A stretch of DNA of 44,601 nt from Chloroflexota bacterium (GTDB taxonomy: Bacteria; Chloroflexota; Anaerolineae; Aggregatilineales; Phototrophicaceae), in contig WTGC01000085.1 in NCBI GenBank assembly GCA_011523705.1, positions 1 through 44,601 of the forward strand. The letters are read 5' to 3'. Under the pieces are notes generated by a model that worked only from the letters and a program-made list of their open reading frames with translations, was not told the DNA's origin and did no database searches. The first letter of the stretch is position 1, and every line of letters starts with the position of its first letter. A program made the translations under genes and the position numbers. This document shows positions 1 to 8,842 of this stretch, in pieces.

Positions 1-590
1 ACTGCGCCACGCGCAAACGCCGCCCAAAGCGCCATCGGAAGCCAAAGCAGATAGGCGGCTGGGCGGGTCAATGCCGATACTACAATAAAGCTACCCGACA
101 TAAAGCCCCAAGACAGCGTCGCGAGCCGCGTGTCCGCCCTTCTAAGTTTTAGCATGTTTAGAAAGGATAAAGCGAGCGAGAGATTCGCCAGCGGTTCCGC
201 CAGCAAGACGCCGGAATATTTCACGCTGGTGGGATCGAGCGCCACGATCAGCGCTGACAGCAGCGCCAGCTTTTCTGACAGATCCAGCTGCTTCGCGAGT
301 AGGTATGTGACTGGGATAATGCAGGTGGCCAGCAGGATATTGACCGTGATGATCAACAATGGCTGCAGACCTAAGGCCGCTGCCATTAGCGGGAAGAGCG
401 GCGGGCGCAGAAGATACCCGCTATTGCGGAAGGTGAGATCCCCGCGCAGTATCTCTTCCGCCAGTATTCGGTAGAGGTCATAATCGCCACGGTGAAAGGA
501 GAGTAGTGTCGGCTCGTAAATCGCAAGCGCATACGCGACACGGAAAAGCAATCCGATAGAGACCAAGGCCAGCAGGCCGCGACTAACCAC
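1..590 (-). CDS. GT-C-type membrane glycosyltransferase, partial (3' end outside window)
   Basis: Only the N-terminal ~196 residues are present; the frame is open to base 1. The start is a GTG at 588-590, chosen because GGAAGG lies about 8 bases upstream; a longer GTG frame starting at 598 is out of register. The translation (MVSRGLLALVSIGLLFRVAYA...) aligns along its length with the next gene upstream at 684-1961, sharing LRPPLFPL, ALDPTSVKYSG and LLAEPLANL. It is therefore a tandem paralogue. Hydrophobic helices and the early acidic HRGDYDLYR loop fit the GT-C fold of the PMT/ArnT (glycosyltransferase family 39) type, which transfers sugars from polyprenyl-phosphate donors at the outer membrane face. 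The substrate is unknown. The reading frame looks intact, so the gene is probably functional and merely cut by the window edge. Confidence 0.8.
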   Translation of the reverse strand, partial: MVSRGLLALVSIGLLFRVAYALAIYEPTLLSFHRGDYDLYRILAEEILRGDLTFRNSGYLLRPPLFPLMAAALGLQPLLIITVNILLATCIIPVTYLLAKQLDLSEKLALLSALIVALDPTSVKYSGVLLAEPLANLSLALSFLNMLKLRRADTRLATLSWGFMSGSFIVVSALTRPAAYLLWLPMALWAAFARGA

Positions 591-683
591 GCGAGCACCT
601 TCCACTAATATGGTGGCACGCGCGTACTTTAATTCATATTACGGTAGCTGTATATATCTAAATGTTGCGAGTCTCGAGCCTCT

Positions 684-1961
684 TCAGCTATCAGCCGGGG
701 GTGAAAGGGACGCCGACCGCGCTCTTCGCCGGTTGAGAAGACTCATGACGCCGTAAGCCGCCATCACCGCCAGCAGGGGCGTGATCATCACGCGGGCGCG
801 GGTGTCCATGCAAGTGGTGCAGACGAGCAGGGTACCGGCCAAGAAATAGGCGCAGGGCAGCAAAAGGAAAAGCGCGTCGGCCCAGCGCCGGCGATGCACA
901 AGCGCCCAAAGCCCGATGGCGGACGCCATCAGCAGCGCGACGTTCCAGAGCGCGCCCACCAGCGACAGCGCGCCCCAAACGTCGATCAGCGACTGGTACG
1001 CCCCCGCCAGCGCCGCAATCACAAATTCCGCCGGGTGCTTGAGGATCACATCCAGTGCGATTTCACGCATCGCCGCGTCTATGCGCGATGTGTTGAAGCG
1101 ATGTTTCTGCCGCCACTCCTCCGCGCTCGACTCGCCCGCATTGCCAAGCCGCTCTTCCACTCGGCGCGCCAGGCTCAGCTTCACCGCCTCTATGTCCTGC
1201 CTTCCTTGCGCCAAATGCAGGGTGGCGGAGGCGCGATAATAAAGCAGGTTGAAAGTGCCGACGCTGGTGAAGCTGCCGTTGTCGAATGCCCAGACGTTAT
1301 GCTGCTGCCACAAACCGATACCAAGCAAGGCGGGCAATGCAACCGCCAACGCCGCTAATCCGCGCAGACCAGCCCGCCAGCGCGCCCCCGCGGCCCAGGC
1401 GCCCATCGGAATCCAGAGCAGGTAAGCCGCCGGCCGCGTCAATGCCGAGAGCGCTATCAGTCCGCCGGCAGTCAAGCCCCAGAAAACTGTCGCCGACCGG
1501 GTTTCCGCCTGTTTCAGCGCCAGCAGCGACACGAAGGCCGCCGCCAATAGCAGATTCGCCAGCGGTTCCGCCAGCAAAATGCCCGAGTATTTGATGCTGG
1601 TGGGATCGAGCGCGACGAATAGCGCCGCCAGCAGCGCGAGCCTGACTGGCACGCCGATCTGCCGCGCCATTCTATAGGTCAGGGGAATGATCATGACAGC
1701 CAGCAGCTGGTTCAGCATGATCAGCAACGGCCGGTTCACGTCCAAGGCGGCAACGATCAAGGGATAAAGCGGCGGGCGCACCAGAAATACGCGATGGGTG
1801 AAGCCGATATCGCCCGCCAAAATCTGTTTGGCCGCGATGTGATAATCCCAATAGTCGCCCGGGTAATCCAAATTGAGGAATGGACCGTAGACGGAAACTG
1901 TATAGACGATGCGCAGCGCCAAGCCCAGCAGAATGATCGCCGGAACTACATGTCGCGCCAC
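684..1961 (-). CDS. GT-C-type (family 39-like) membrane glycosyltransferase
   Basis: A 425-residue polytopic membrane protein. An N-terminal helix is followed by a periplasmic loop with the acidic LDYPGDYWDYH stretch, as in GT-C enzymes, where loop-1 acidic residues sit in the active site. Then come LVRPPLYPLIVA and several Leu/Ala-rich helices, with a basic tail. The start is GTG at 1959-1961, supported by AAGGGGG four bases upstream. Family knowledge suggests transfer of a sugar from a lipid-linked donor to a protein or glycan outside the membrane; acceptor and sugar cannot be read from the sequence. It lies 93 bases before its paralogue at 1-590 in the same direction, so the two are likely co-transcribed products of a tandem duplication. 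An alternative is a general dolichyl-phosphate-mannose mannosyltransferase-like hypothetical. Confidence 0.8.
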   Translation of the reverse strand: MARHVVPAIILLGLALRIVYTVSVYGPFLNLDYPGDYWDYHIAAKQILAGDIGFTHRVFLVRPPLYPLIVAALDVNRPLLIMLNQLLAVMIIPLTYRMARQIGVPVRLALLAALFVALDPTSIKYSGILLAEPLANLLLAAAFVSLLALKQAETRSATVFWGLTAGGLIALSALTRPAAYLLWIPMGAWAAGARWRAGLRGLAALAVALPALLGIGLWQQHNVWAFDNGSFTSVGTFNLLYYRASATLHLAQGRQDIEAVKLSLARRVEERLGNAGESSAEEWRQKHRFNTSRIDAAMREIALDVILKHPAEFVIAALAGAYQSLIDVWGALSLVGALWNVALLMASAIGLWALVHRRRWADALFLLLPCAYFLAGTLLVCTTCMDTRARVMITPLLAVMAAYGVMSLLNRRRARSASLSPPADS

Positions 1962-2215
1962 GTTTCCCCCTTCTGCCCGCTGATTTCGAATTTCAGCATT
2001 TTAGCACGGATGCCCGGCGGAAGTTGTCAATTGTCTTGTGGCCAAAATCATCAACAGCGGCGCGGTCGTGCCGCCGACAGCGGCATCATGCGCCAATGCG
2101 TGCGCGGTGCCACAGCTGAAAGCCAAAAGCAACAAGCCGGCGCCAGTTCGAAGTCGTGCGCCAGCTTGTTGACGGAGGTCTATTTCACTTTTGAGCTGCG
2201 AGATTCAGACCGGGA

Positions 2216-4720
2216 CTACCCCTTGCGAATCGCCGGCGACTCACAATGCTCGAAGGGTATTACTAACTCTTGCCCCACCGACAATTGGTCGTCGCGCAGA
2301 AGATTATTGAAGCTGGATATCTCGCGCACTGTCATATTGTAGAGAATGGCGATGCGGAACAGATTTTCGCCTTCGCTGACGATATGGATGCAATCGGGCG
2401 GCTCGGTCGGCGTTGGCGGCACGGGAGACGCCGTCGGCGTAGCAGCAGGCGGTGGCGGCTCAGGTGTGTCGTCCGGCGGATCGGGCGGATCTGGTGGATC
2501 CGGCGGGTCCGGCGGGTCCGGCGGATCGGGCGACTCTGGAGCCGGTGGCGGCTTCGGATATTCATACGCGCCGACATCACAGTTGCCGTATTGCGGGCGG
2601 TCTGTGAAGGGTTGATCGTCAAGCAAACAATACATCGGATTCGCGGCGTCAATCGCCGGGCTTCCTCTCTGCAACGGGTGATGCGGCGGGTTGCCGGTCA
2701 ATCCGCCAATCTTGTTTGGGTTATCGCCGTTTGTAGTCAATTGCGCCTCGGCGACTATGACCTGCTCATCCTCGGCGACTGCCTGCGCCTGGAATTCAAG
2801 GCCATCGGCCAAGGCAGCCTGGCTCTCGGCGGTTTGAGGCGTGCAAGAACCGTCTTCGATGATGTTGCCGGTGAACTCGATAATGATATCGGGATTGGGA
2901 CCGCTATGGCAATCGCCGCCACTTGTGCTGTCGGTGATCAAGGTATTGCGTATCTTGAAGTTGCCCGTCCAGCCGATAATGGCAATGCCGCCGCCTTGTT
3001 CCTCCGCGGAATTGTACGCCCAAGTCGTGTGCGTGAGGGTCACAAAAGAGCTGAACGAACTTAAGCCGCCGCCTTCTCTGGCGCTGTTTTTGCTGAAGGT
3101 ACTGTTCGTGATGTCGAGCGTGGTTTCGCTGCTTTCGATGGCGCCGCCTTCGTCGGCACTGTTTTCGACAAAGGTGCTCTTGTTGATAGTCGCGATGCCG
3201 CCCGCCGTTTTCATAGCGCCGCCGTCTTCAGTAGCCATGTTTTTCTTGAAGGTGGCGCCAACGATATCCAGCGTGTTCAAGCCGGTGGAACTGATGAAGT
3301 AGACACCGCCACCGTGGCTCTTTACCGTCATGTTTCCGCTGAATTCGCTGTCGGCAATGTCAACATCACTGTCGATGGAGTAGATGGCGCCGCCGATATC
3401 GTTGGCTTTGCTATCCTTAATCGTGCTGTCCTTGACGCTCAATGAGCCGCTGTTGATATAGATGCCGCCGCCCACTGTTGAAGCCAAGCCTTTGGATATG
3501 GTCAAGTCATTCACGCTTAGCTGACCGCCAACCACCATTAGCACGCGATGTTTGGCATCGCCGGAGATCGTGTGGCCATTGCCTTCGAGCTGAATGTGGC
3601 TCGTCATGGACGGCAAGGGCGCCGTCAGCGTGACATTCTTCTTCAGCAGTATAATGTCGTCTCCCGTATCGGGCGGATTAGCGGTATCATCCGGGGCGCC
3701 CCCAGCCTCACAATCGTCGTTGCCATCGCTGTCGCCGCTCTCCTCAACTTGCGCACTGCCATTGGCGGAGCGGATCGCGTTTGCCAGGCTGCAATTGTCG
3801 TCCACTCTGATGACACAGTGGAGCGGGACGGTGGTGCTAACCGTCGGCAAAATCGTCGAGCCAGACATCGGATCCACATCCACTGTTGTGGTTTGGCCGC
3901 AATAATCCTCGTCCTCGATGACCCAGGTCTTTTCCGCCAAGTCCTCGCCCTCTTTTACTTCCTGGTAGGCCGCCTCAAAATAGGGGAGCCAGTGAGCCGA
4001 CGTAATGGTTTGATCGCCGCCGCTCAGCGCACAGCTCAGGATGTGCTCGTCGTTTACAACCAGGTTTTCACAGCTAACCGTTAATTCGTCAGTTGGTTCC
4101 GGCGAGCACTCAAGCGTGATCGAGGTTTCGACCGTCGGAAAGACGGATTCGCCGGAATGCGCTACCAACGAGACTGTGGTGCCCTGGCCGCAGTATTCAT
4201 CGGCGATAACCCATGTCGCTGACGGTCTGGATGTCGTCTGCGCGTACTGCGCCTCAAAACTGGGGGTCCATAACGCGGACGTGATCGCGATTTCGCCGGC
4301 GTCCCCCGTGCATTGCAGAATGTCGTGATTGTCGCCAGTCACAATCTCACAGCTGATCGTTATGAAGTCGACCGTGACAGAGTCCGACACTGCGCTCCGA
4401 TCCGCGCCGCGAATGGTCTTGATGGCATAGACATACTGTTCACCTGGCGTGGTGGCGCTGGTATCGCTGTAGCTGGTTTCGCTGTCGCCGCTGTCATCGA
4501 CCAGCGTGGTTAGATCGGTTTCGTCTTGCAAGGGACGCCGGCGCAAGATTTCATATCCGTCGACCTGCCCATCGGGCGCCGTCCATGTGATAGTGATGCC
4601 CGCGGCGCTGACGCTCGCCGACAAGTCGGTCGGGGCTGAGAGTGGTGGCGGATCCTGCGCCACGACAGGGCTCAGCGCCAAAACGATGAAACAGACGATT
4701 AGACAAAGAGTGCGTAACAT
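2216..4720 (-). CDS. Secreted Fn3 / beta-helix / LysM surface protein
   Basis: The start is ATG at 4718-4720 (MLRTLCLIVCF...), because AGGAG lies nine bases upstream; an in-frame codon at 4744 has no such site. The protein has about 834 residues. Domains in order are a Sec signal peptide ending VVAQD, a fibronectin type III domain (ITITWTAPDGQVDGYEILRR), two copies of a Cys-containing module beginning SCE, then CSLANAIRSANG and a right-handed beta-helix. The helix is rich in GGGIY and GGAIYS turns, like Chlamydia PMP/choice-of-anchor-Q proteins. A Pro-Pro-Asp repeat linker and a C-terminal LysM domain (VSEGENLFRIAILYNMTVREIS) follow. LysM domains bind peptidoglycan-type glycans, so the protein is probably exported and held at the cell wall by its C-terminus. 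The role is unknown; adhesion or polysaccharide binding is plausible. The SCE and Fn3 modules recur in the giant protein at 26616-32378. Confidence 0.85.
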   Translation of the reverse strand: MLRTLCLIVCFIVLALSPVVAQDPPPLSAPTDLSASVSAAGITITWTAPDGQVDGYEILRRRPLQDETDLTTLVDDSGDSETSYSDTSATTPGEQYVYAIKTIRGADRSAVSDSVTVDFITISCEIVTGDNHDILQCTGDAGEIAITSALWTPSFEAQYAQTTSRPSATWVIADEYCGQGTTVSLVAHSGESVFPTVETSITLECSPEPTDELTVSCENLVVNDEHILSCALSGGDQTITSAHWLPYFEAAYQEVKEGEDLAEKTWVIEDEDYCGQTTTVDVDPMSGSTILPTVSTTVPLHCVIRVDDNCSLANAIRSANGSAQVEESGDSDGNDDCEAGGAPDDTANPPDTGDDIILLKKNVTLTAPLPSMTSHIQLEGNGHTISGDAKHRVLMVVGGQLSVNDLTISKGLASTVGGGIYINSGSLSVKDSTIKDSKANDIGGAIYSIDSDVDIADSEFSGNMTVKSHGGGVYFISSTGLNTLDIVGATFKKNMATEDGGAMKTAGGIATINKSTFVENSADEGGAIESSETTLDITNSTFSKNSAREGGGLSSFSSFVTLTHTTWAYNSAEEQGGGIAIIGWTGNFKIRNTLITDSTSGGDCHSGPNPDIIIEFTGNIIEDGSCTPQTAESQAALADGLEFQAQAVAEDEQVIVAEAQLTTNGDNPNKIGGLTGNPPHHPLQRGSPAIDAANPMYCLLDDQPFTDRPQYGNCDVGAYEYPKPPPAPESPDPPDPPDPPDPPDPPDPPDDTPEPPPPAATPTASPVPPTPTEPPDCIHIVSEGENLFRIAILYNMTVREISSFNNLLRDDQLSVGQELVIPFEHCESPAIRKG
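2474..2535. repeat. 9-bp coding tandem repeat (Pro-Pro-Asp linker)
   Basis: The plus strand shows reiterated GGCGGATCG/GGCGGGTCC-like 9-mers. On the minus strand they encode the PPDPPDPPD linker between the beta-helix and LysM domains of the secreted protein. It is a low-complexity spacer, probably crossing the cell wall. Confidence 0.85.
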
Positions 4721-4883
4721 CAGGAAAGCTCCTACTGTTAACAAGTATCAGCACAGGCCTCCGCCTATCAGGAGGACGTTGCGAAGTCATATTAGCATGG
4801 TTGCAAAAGCGCCGCTTGAATATTGCTAGGCAATGTAATAAATGTGATACGCAAGCCGTCAACGCAATTTCCAAAGCCCGGAA

Positions 4884-5549
4884 TCACCGGCGCGCAGAAC
4901 AGTCTTCTGGACGCGGGATGTCGAAGCAGGCGCGGACCTGTCGAATGGGCAAGAATGGATGTGCGGTCAAGCGAAGTTCACTGATGAAGCCTATGGCGGC
5001 GCCTCGTTCCATCCGCCACTCCTGCCGCTGACAGTCGAGCCTTACCTGCATCCCCGGCAGCGGCCCCGGCGAGAGCGCCAGCACGGTCAGCGTCGTGTTT
5101 CGCAGACTTGCGCCGAGCCGAGCGAGCGACATGGGGGCGGGATGATCAATAGCCACCAGGCCAGGCTGCCCCCACCTCGCCAGTCTGTCGATCATTAGCC
5201 GCATCTGCTCTAGCGAAGTTCCAATCGGCAGCAGCAAGCGATCGAGATCAACCCCGGCCGCGGCCGCTTTGCGTCGATCAAGCGACTGCGCCATATCCAG
5301 ATAGAGAACCGGCATGCCTTGCGCCTGCGCGCCCGCAACCGCGCGATACAGCAGACTGCTGGCGCCCGATGTCGGCCCGCCATTGATACAGTGGGTTGCG
5401 CAAACCAGCAAGCCGCCATCCAGCAATTCATCAACCGATCTCAAGCCGGTCGGCAGGAATTCACGGACCGGCGCCAACTCAGGCGCACAGGAAAAAGTCT
5501 GATAACCAAAGCGCTGGCTCATCTCGGCAGCGTCCGTATCAAGCGACAT
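4884..5549 (-). CDS. RecA-like ATPase-fold protein with degenerate Walker A
   Basis: A 221-residue protein that follows the RecA core in order: LPTGLRSVDELLDGGL matches the RecA STGSLSLDIALGAGGLP region, GGPTSGASSLL matches the P-loop, VLYLDMAQSLDRRKAAAAGVDLDRLLL matches FIDAEHALDP...LGVDIDNLL, and PGLVAIDHPAP matches the Walker B strand and following loop. The P-loop (residues 57-64) has Ala63 where GxxxxGK(S/T) requires Lys. The DNA-binding L1/L2 loops and the RecA C-terminal domain are not evident. ATP binding is therefore doubtful and a structural or regulatory role is more likely, as proposed for short RecA paralogues such as ImuA/SulA-like proteins. The start ATG at 5547-5549 has AAAGG about ten bases upstream. 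It is transcribed divergently from the fusion gene at 5674, with a perfect palindrome between them. Confidence 0.7.
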   Translation of the reverse strand: MSLDTDAAEMSQRFGYQTFSCAPELAPVREFLPTGLRSVDELLDGGLLVCATHCINGGPTSGASSLLYRAVAGAQAQGMPVLYLDMAQSLDRRKAAAAGVDLDRLLLPIGTSLEQMRLMIDRLARWGQPGLVAIDHPAPMSLARLGASLRNTTLTVLALSPGPLPGMQVRLDCQRQEWRMERGAAIGFISELRLTAHPFLPIRQVRACFDIPRPEDCSARR

Positions 5550-5597
5550 TTCATTTGATTTGACCTTTCACCGTGTAGATACGAAATATTAAAAGCT

Positions 5598-5613
5598 TAG
5601 CACATTTGTGCTA
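5598..5613. promoter_or_regulatory. Perfect 16-bp palindrome, candidate operator
   Basis: TAGCACA-TT-TGTGCTA is a perfect inverted repeat of two 7-bp arms. It lies between the divergent starts at 5549 (minus) and 5674 (plus), close to a TAATAT -10-like sequence for the leftward gene. This is the size and placement of a dimeric repressor site. The regulator is unknown. It does not match the common CGAAC-N4-GTTCG Gram-positive SOS box. Confidence 0.45.
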
Positions 5614-5673
5614 TGCCGTCAAGCAGTGACAAACACCCGCCTGCCCTTCCGCCTTATCAAAGGCAGGCTTATC

Positions 5674-8600
5674 ATGAAGGCCAAAAGCGGCCGCAGCCGA
5701 AGAGACAGCCTTATGCTCGCCATGGAAGCAAATGTCCGCCCGCCCTTCTCGCGAGAAGAAGCGAGCGCCATCGCAAACGCACATTACGGCATCCAGCCCG
5801 CAGATGTTCGGGCGCTGCCCTCCGAGCTCGACCGTAACTTTCACCTGCGCGCGCCCAAAGGCGAGCGTTTCGTGCTCAAGATCGCCCACATCAGCGTCTC
5901 CGACGGCGTGCTTGACCTGCAAAACAAGACGCTGCAGCATCTGCAATCGACTTCGGATATCTTCCCGAAACTCGTATCGACGACGGAAGGCGAAGATTCG
6001 ATTTGCGTCAGCGCCGGCGATGGCGAGATCTACCGCGCCCGCCTGCTGCGCTATATCGAGGGCGTCCCGCTCAGCGAGTTCCGTCCGCATTCGGAGCCGC
6101 TGCTGGAAGACATCGGCAGGCAACTGGGTTTGCTCAGCGCCGCCATGGCGAGCTTCCGCCACGGGGAAAAGCGGCTTCATTATCGCTGGCACATCCGCAA
6201 TCTTGGCGAAGTCGCCCGCTACGGAGAGGATCTGGCACCGGCGCAGAAATCGCTACTCGATCACTTCTTGCGTTTGTACGAGGACGAAGTCCGGCCCGCC
6301 CTGCCCCGCCTCCGGCACAGCTTCACCTACAACGATCCCAACGACAGCAACATCCTCATCCGCGCGCGCGATCCCGAACCCCCACGAGTCGCCGGCATGA
6401 TCGACTTTGGTGATATGGTCTACGGTCCGACCGTGACCGACCTGGCGGTCGCCCTCGCTTACATCATGATGGATAGCAAAGATCCGTTGCAAAAGGCGGC
6501 GCCCGTCATCCGCGCTTATCATCAGGCATTCCCGCTGCGCGAAGAGGAAATCCGCTTGCTCTTCCCCCTGATCGGCGCGCGCCTTTGCCTGAGCGTCTAC
6601 ATTTCTTGGCATCAGCAGAATCAGGAAAGGGACAATCGACATTTGAGCGTTAGCGAAGCCGGCGCCAGGGCGCTGCTGGCGAATCTGCGCGAGATCCACC
6701 CGCGCTTCGCCCACTACCATTTTCGCGCCACTTGCGGCTTGCCCGCTTGCCCACAATCCGCCGCCGTGACCGATTGGCTGGATGCGCAATCAATCGCGCC
6801 CATCCTTGGCGAGCCTCTAACCGAAGAAAACAGCAAGACCGTCGATTTCGGCCTGACCAGCCGCGTGCTGGCGCGGGTGACAGACCTGGCCGATCCCGCC
6901 GCATACGCCGAGCCGCTGCGCCGTCATCTAGGCGGAGACAAGATAGGCATCGGCTTCTACAACGAAGTTCGCCCCACTTACTTGGCGGATATGTTCGCCA
7001 TCGACCATCATCAGCGGCGGACGGTGCATCTCGGGGTCGATATCTTCGCGCCCCCGGAAACACCGATTTACGCGCCAATTGCAGGCAAGATTCACAGCTT
7101 GGCTGACTACAACGAAGCGCAAGACTATGGTCCGGTACTCATCCTCAAGCACGAGCCCAGCGACGATCTATGCTTCTACACGCTCTATGGTCATCTCTCA
7201 CCCAAATCGCTGGAGCGCTGGGCGATCGGTGAAAGCGTCGAAGCCGGCGCGCTGCTCGCGAGCATCGGCGACTACCCGCGCAATGGCAATTGGACGCCGC
7301 ACCTGCATTTTCAAATCGTCGTTGATCTCCTAGATTTCGGTGACAACTGCCCCGGCGTTTGCGCGCCAAGTCTTCGCGATCTCTGGAATTCGCTCTCGCC
7401 CGACCCCAACCACATCTTGCGCCTGCCCTATTCTACCCAGCCCGCAAAGAAACCCAGCGGCGAGGAGTTGCTGCGACGGCGCCAGTCCGCCTTGAATCCG
7501 GCGCTTAGCCTTTCCTTTCTGAGGCCGCTGAAGATCGAGCGCGGTTTCATGGGCCATCTGTACGATGATGCGGGGCAACCCTATCTCGATTGCGTCAACA
7601 ACGTATCCCATGTGGGCCACAGCCATCCGCGCGTCGTTCAAGTCGCGCAAGATCAGATTGCTCTCCTCAATACAAATACGCGCTACCTGCATGATGCAAT
7701 CCTGGAATACGCCGAGGCGCTGAGGGCGACGCTGCCCGAGCCGCTGTCCGTCTGTTTCTTCGTCAATAGCGGCAGCGAAGCCAATGAACTGGCGCTGCGG
7801 CTGGCGACAGCGTACACCGGCGGCGCCAATTTCGTCGTCATCGACCATGCCTATCACGGGCACACGTCGGCGCTGATCGACATCAGTCCCTATAAATTCA
7901 ATGGACCGGGCGGCAGTGGCAAGCCAAGCCATGTCAAGGTCGCCCAAATGCCCGATGGCTTTCGTGGTCCTTGCCGCGGATTTGGTCCTCGCGCCGGCGA
8001 ATTCTATGCGCGCTCGGTAAAAGAGCAGATTGAAGCGATTCAGGCGAGAGAGGGGCAAATTGCCGCTTTCTTCGCCGAGGGGATTCTCAGCTGCGGCGGT
8101 CAAATGCCGCTGCCCGCTGACTATCTCAAACGCGCCTACAGGTTGGTGCGGGAAGCCGACGGCCTCTGCGTCGCCGATGAAGTCCAAACCGGCTTCGGAC
8201 GCGTCGGCAGCCACTTCTGGTCCTTCGAGCTCAGCGGCGTCACGCCGGATATTGTCACGATGGGCAAGCCGATCGCCAACGGTCATCCGCTCGGCGCCGT
8301 CGTCACCAGCCCTGAAATCGCCGCCGCTTTCGACAATGGCATGGAATACTTCAACACCTTTGGCGGCAACCCGGTCGCCTGCGCCATCGGCCTCGAAGTG
8401 CTGTCGATCATCCAAGACGAAGACTTGCAGCGGAACGCTTTGAATACCGGCCGTGACTGGATGGAGCGCCTTCGCGAACTGAGCGCGCGCTTCCCCATCA
8501 TTGGGCAGGTCCGTGGCGCCGGACTGTTTCTGGGCATTGAGCTGGTCCGCAACAAAGATACGCTCGAACCAGCTGACTGGGAAGCGAGCTACATCACCGA

Positions 8601-8757
8601 GCGCATGAAAGAACGTGGCATCCTCGTCAGCACCGAAGGACCGCTTCACAATGTGCTCAAGCTCAAGCCGCCGATTATCTTCCGGCGCGAGGATGTGGAC
8701 CTGTTTGTCGAGGTGCTGGCGGAGGTGCTGGGGGATACGGTCCTGCGCGTCGACTGA
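5674..8757 (+). CDS. Trifunctional fusion: APH-type kinase / M23 peptidase / class III PLP enzyme
   Basis: About 1027 residues from the ATG at 5674; AGGCAGG lies seven bases upstream, and 5713 is an alternative start. Domain 1 (about 25-330) is an aminoglycoside-phosphotransferase/choline-kinase fold with the catalytic loop YNDPNDSN (Asp221) and GMIDFGD (Asp244). Domain 2 (about 425-570) is an M23 lysostaphin-type zinc peptidase with HLGVD (His452, Asp456) and HLH (His543, His545), so all usual zinc ligands are present. Domain 3 (about 600-1027) is a class III aminotransferase-fold PLP enzyme with NSGSEANELALR, DEVQTGFGR and the PLP lysine in MGKPIANG (Lys865). In humans, hydroxylysine kinase (APH fold) and the phospho-lyases PHYKPL/ETNPPL (class III fold) act in sequence, so a kinase plus phospho-lyase for an amino alcohol is a reasonable guess. 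The M23 domain's role is unclear. No signal peptide is visible. Confidence 0.85.
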   Translation: MKAKSGRSRRDSLMLAMEANVRPPFSREEASAIANAHYGIQPADVRALPSELDRNFHLRAPKGERFVLKIAHISVSDGVLDLQNKTLQHLQSTSDIFPKLVSTTEGEDSICVSAGDGEIYRARLLRYIEGVPLSEFRPHSEPLLEDIGRQLGLLSAAMASFRHGEKRLHYRWHIRNLGEVARYGEDLAPAQKSLLDHFLRLYEDEVRPALPRLRHSFTYNDPNDSNILIRARDPEPPRVAGMIDFGDMVYGPTVTDLAVALAYIMMDSKDPLQKAAPVIRAYHQAFPLREEEIRLLFPLIGARLCLSVYISWHQQNQERDNRHLSVSEAGARALLANLREIHPRFAHYHFRATCGLPACPQSAAVTDWLDAQSIAPILGEPLTEENSKTVDFGLTSRVLARVTDLADPAAYAEPLRRHLGGDKIGIGFYNEVRPTYLADMFAIDHHQRRTVHLGVDIFAPPETPIYAPIAGKIHSLADYNEAQDYGPVLILKHEPSDDLCFYTLYGHLSPKSLERWAIGESVEAGALLASIGDYPRNGNWTPHLHFQIVVDLLDFGDNCPGVCAPSLRDLWNSLSPDPNHILRLPYSTQPAKKPSGEELLRRRQSALNPALSLSFLRPLKIERGFMGHLYDDAGQPYLDCVNNVSHVGHSHPRVVQVAQDQIALLNTNTRYLHDAILEYAEALRATLPEPLSVCFFVNSGSEANELALRLATAYTGGANFVVIDHAYHGHTSALIDISPYKFNGPGGSGKPSHVKVAQMPDGFRGPCRGFGPRAGEFYARSVKEQIEAIQAREGQIAAFFAEGILSCGGQMPLPADYLKRAYRLVREADGLCVADEVQTGFGRVGSHFWSFELSGVTPDIVTMGKPIANGHPLGAVVTSPEIAAAFDNGMEYFNTFGGNPVACAIGLEVLSIIQDEDLQRNALNTGRDWMERLRELSARFPIIGQVRGAGLFLGIELVRNKDTLEPADWEASYITERMKERGILVSTEGPLHNVLKLKPPIIFRREDVDLFVEVLAEVLGDTVLRVD

Positions 8758-8785
8758 GTGGCAGTCGTTGCATATATTTCACTTA

Positions 8786-8803
8786 TTGCGTTTGTTGCGT
8801 TTG
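8786..8803. repeat. Tandem 9-bp direct repeat upstream of antitoxin-like gene
   Basis: TTGCGTTTG occurs twice head to tail (8786-8794 and 8795-8803), about 40 bases before the start at 8843. Direct repeats at this position can be autoregulatory operators of toxin-antitoxin loci or simple slippage products. A TTGACA at 8813-8818 follows but has no well-placed -10. Confidence 0.4.
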
Positions 8804-8842
8804 TGTGTTAGGTTGACAACGCCTAGAATTGGAGAGACAGAA

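Noticed and set aside
4884..5549. Bona fide RecA or RadA
   Set aside because: Too short, Walker A lysine missing, no recognisable L1/L2 DNA-binding loops or C-terminal domain.
7330..8649. 439-codon minus-strand frame opposite the class III PLP domain
   Set aside because: Antisense shadow of a well conserved coding region.
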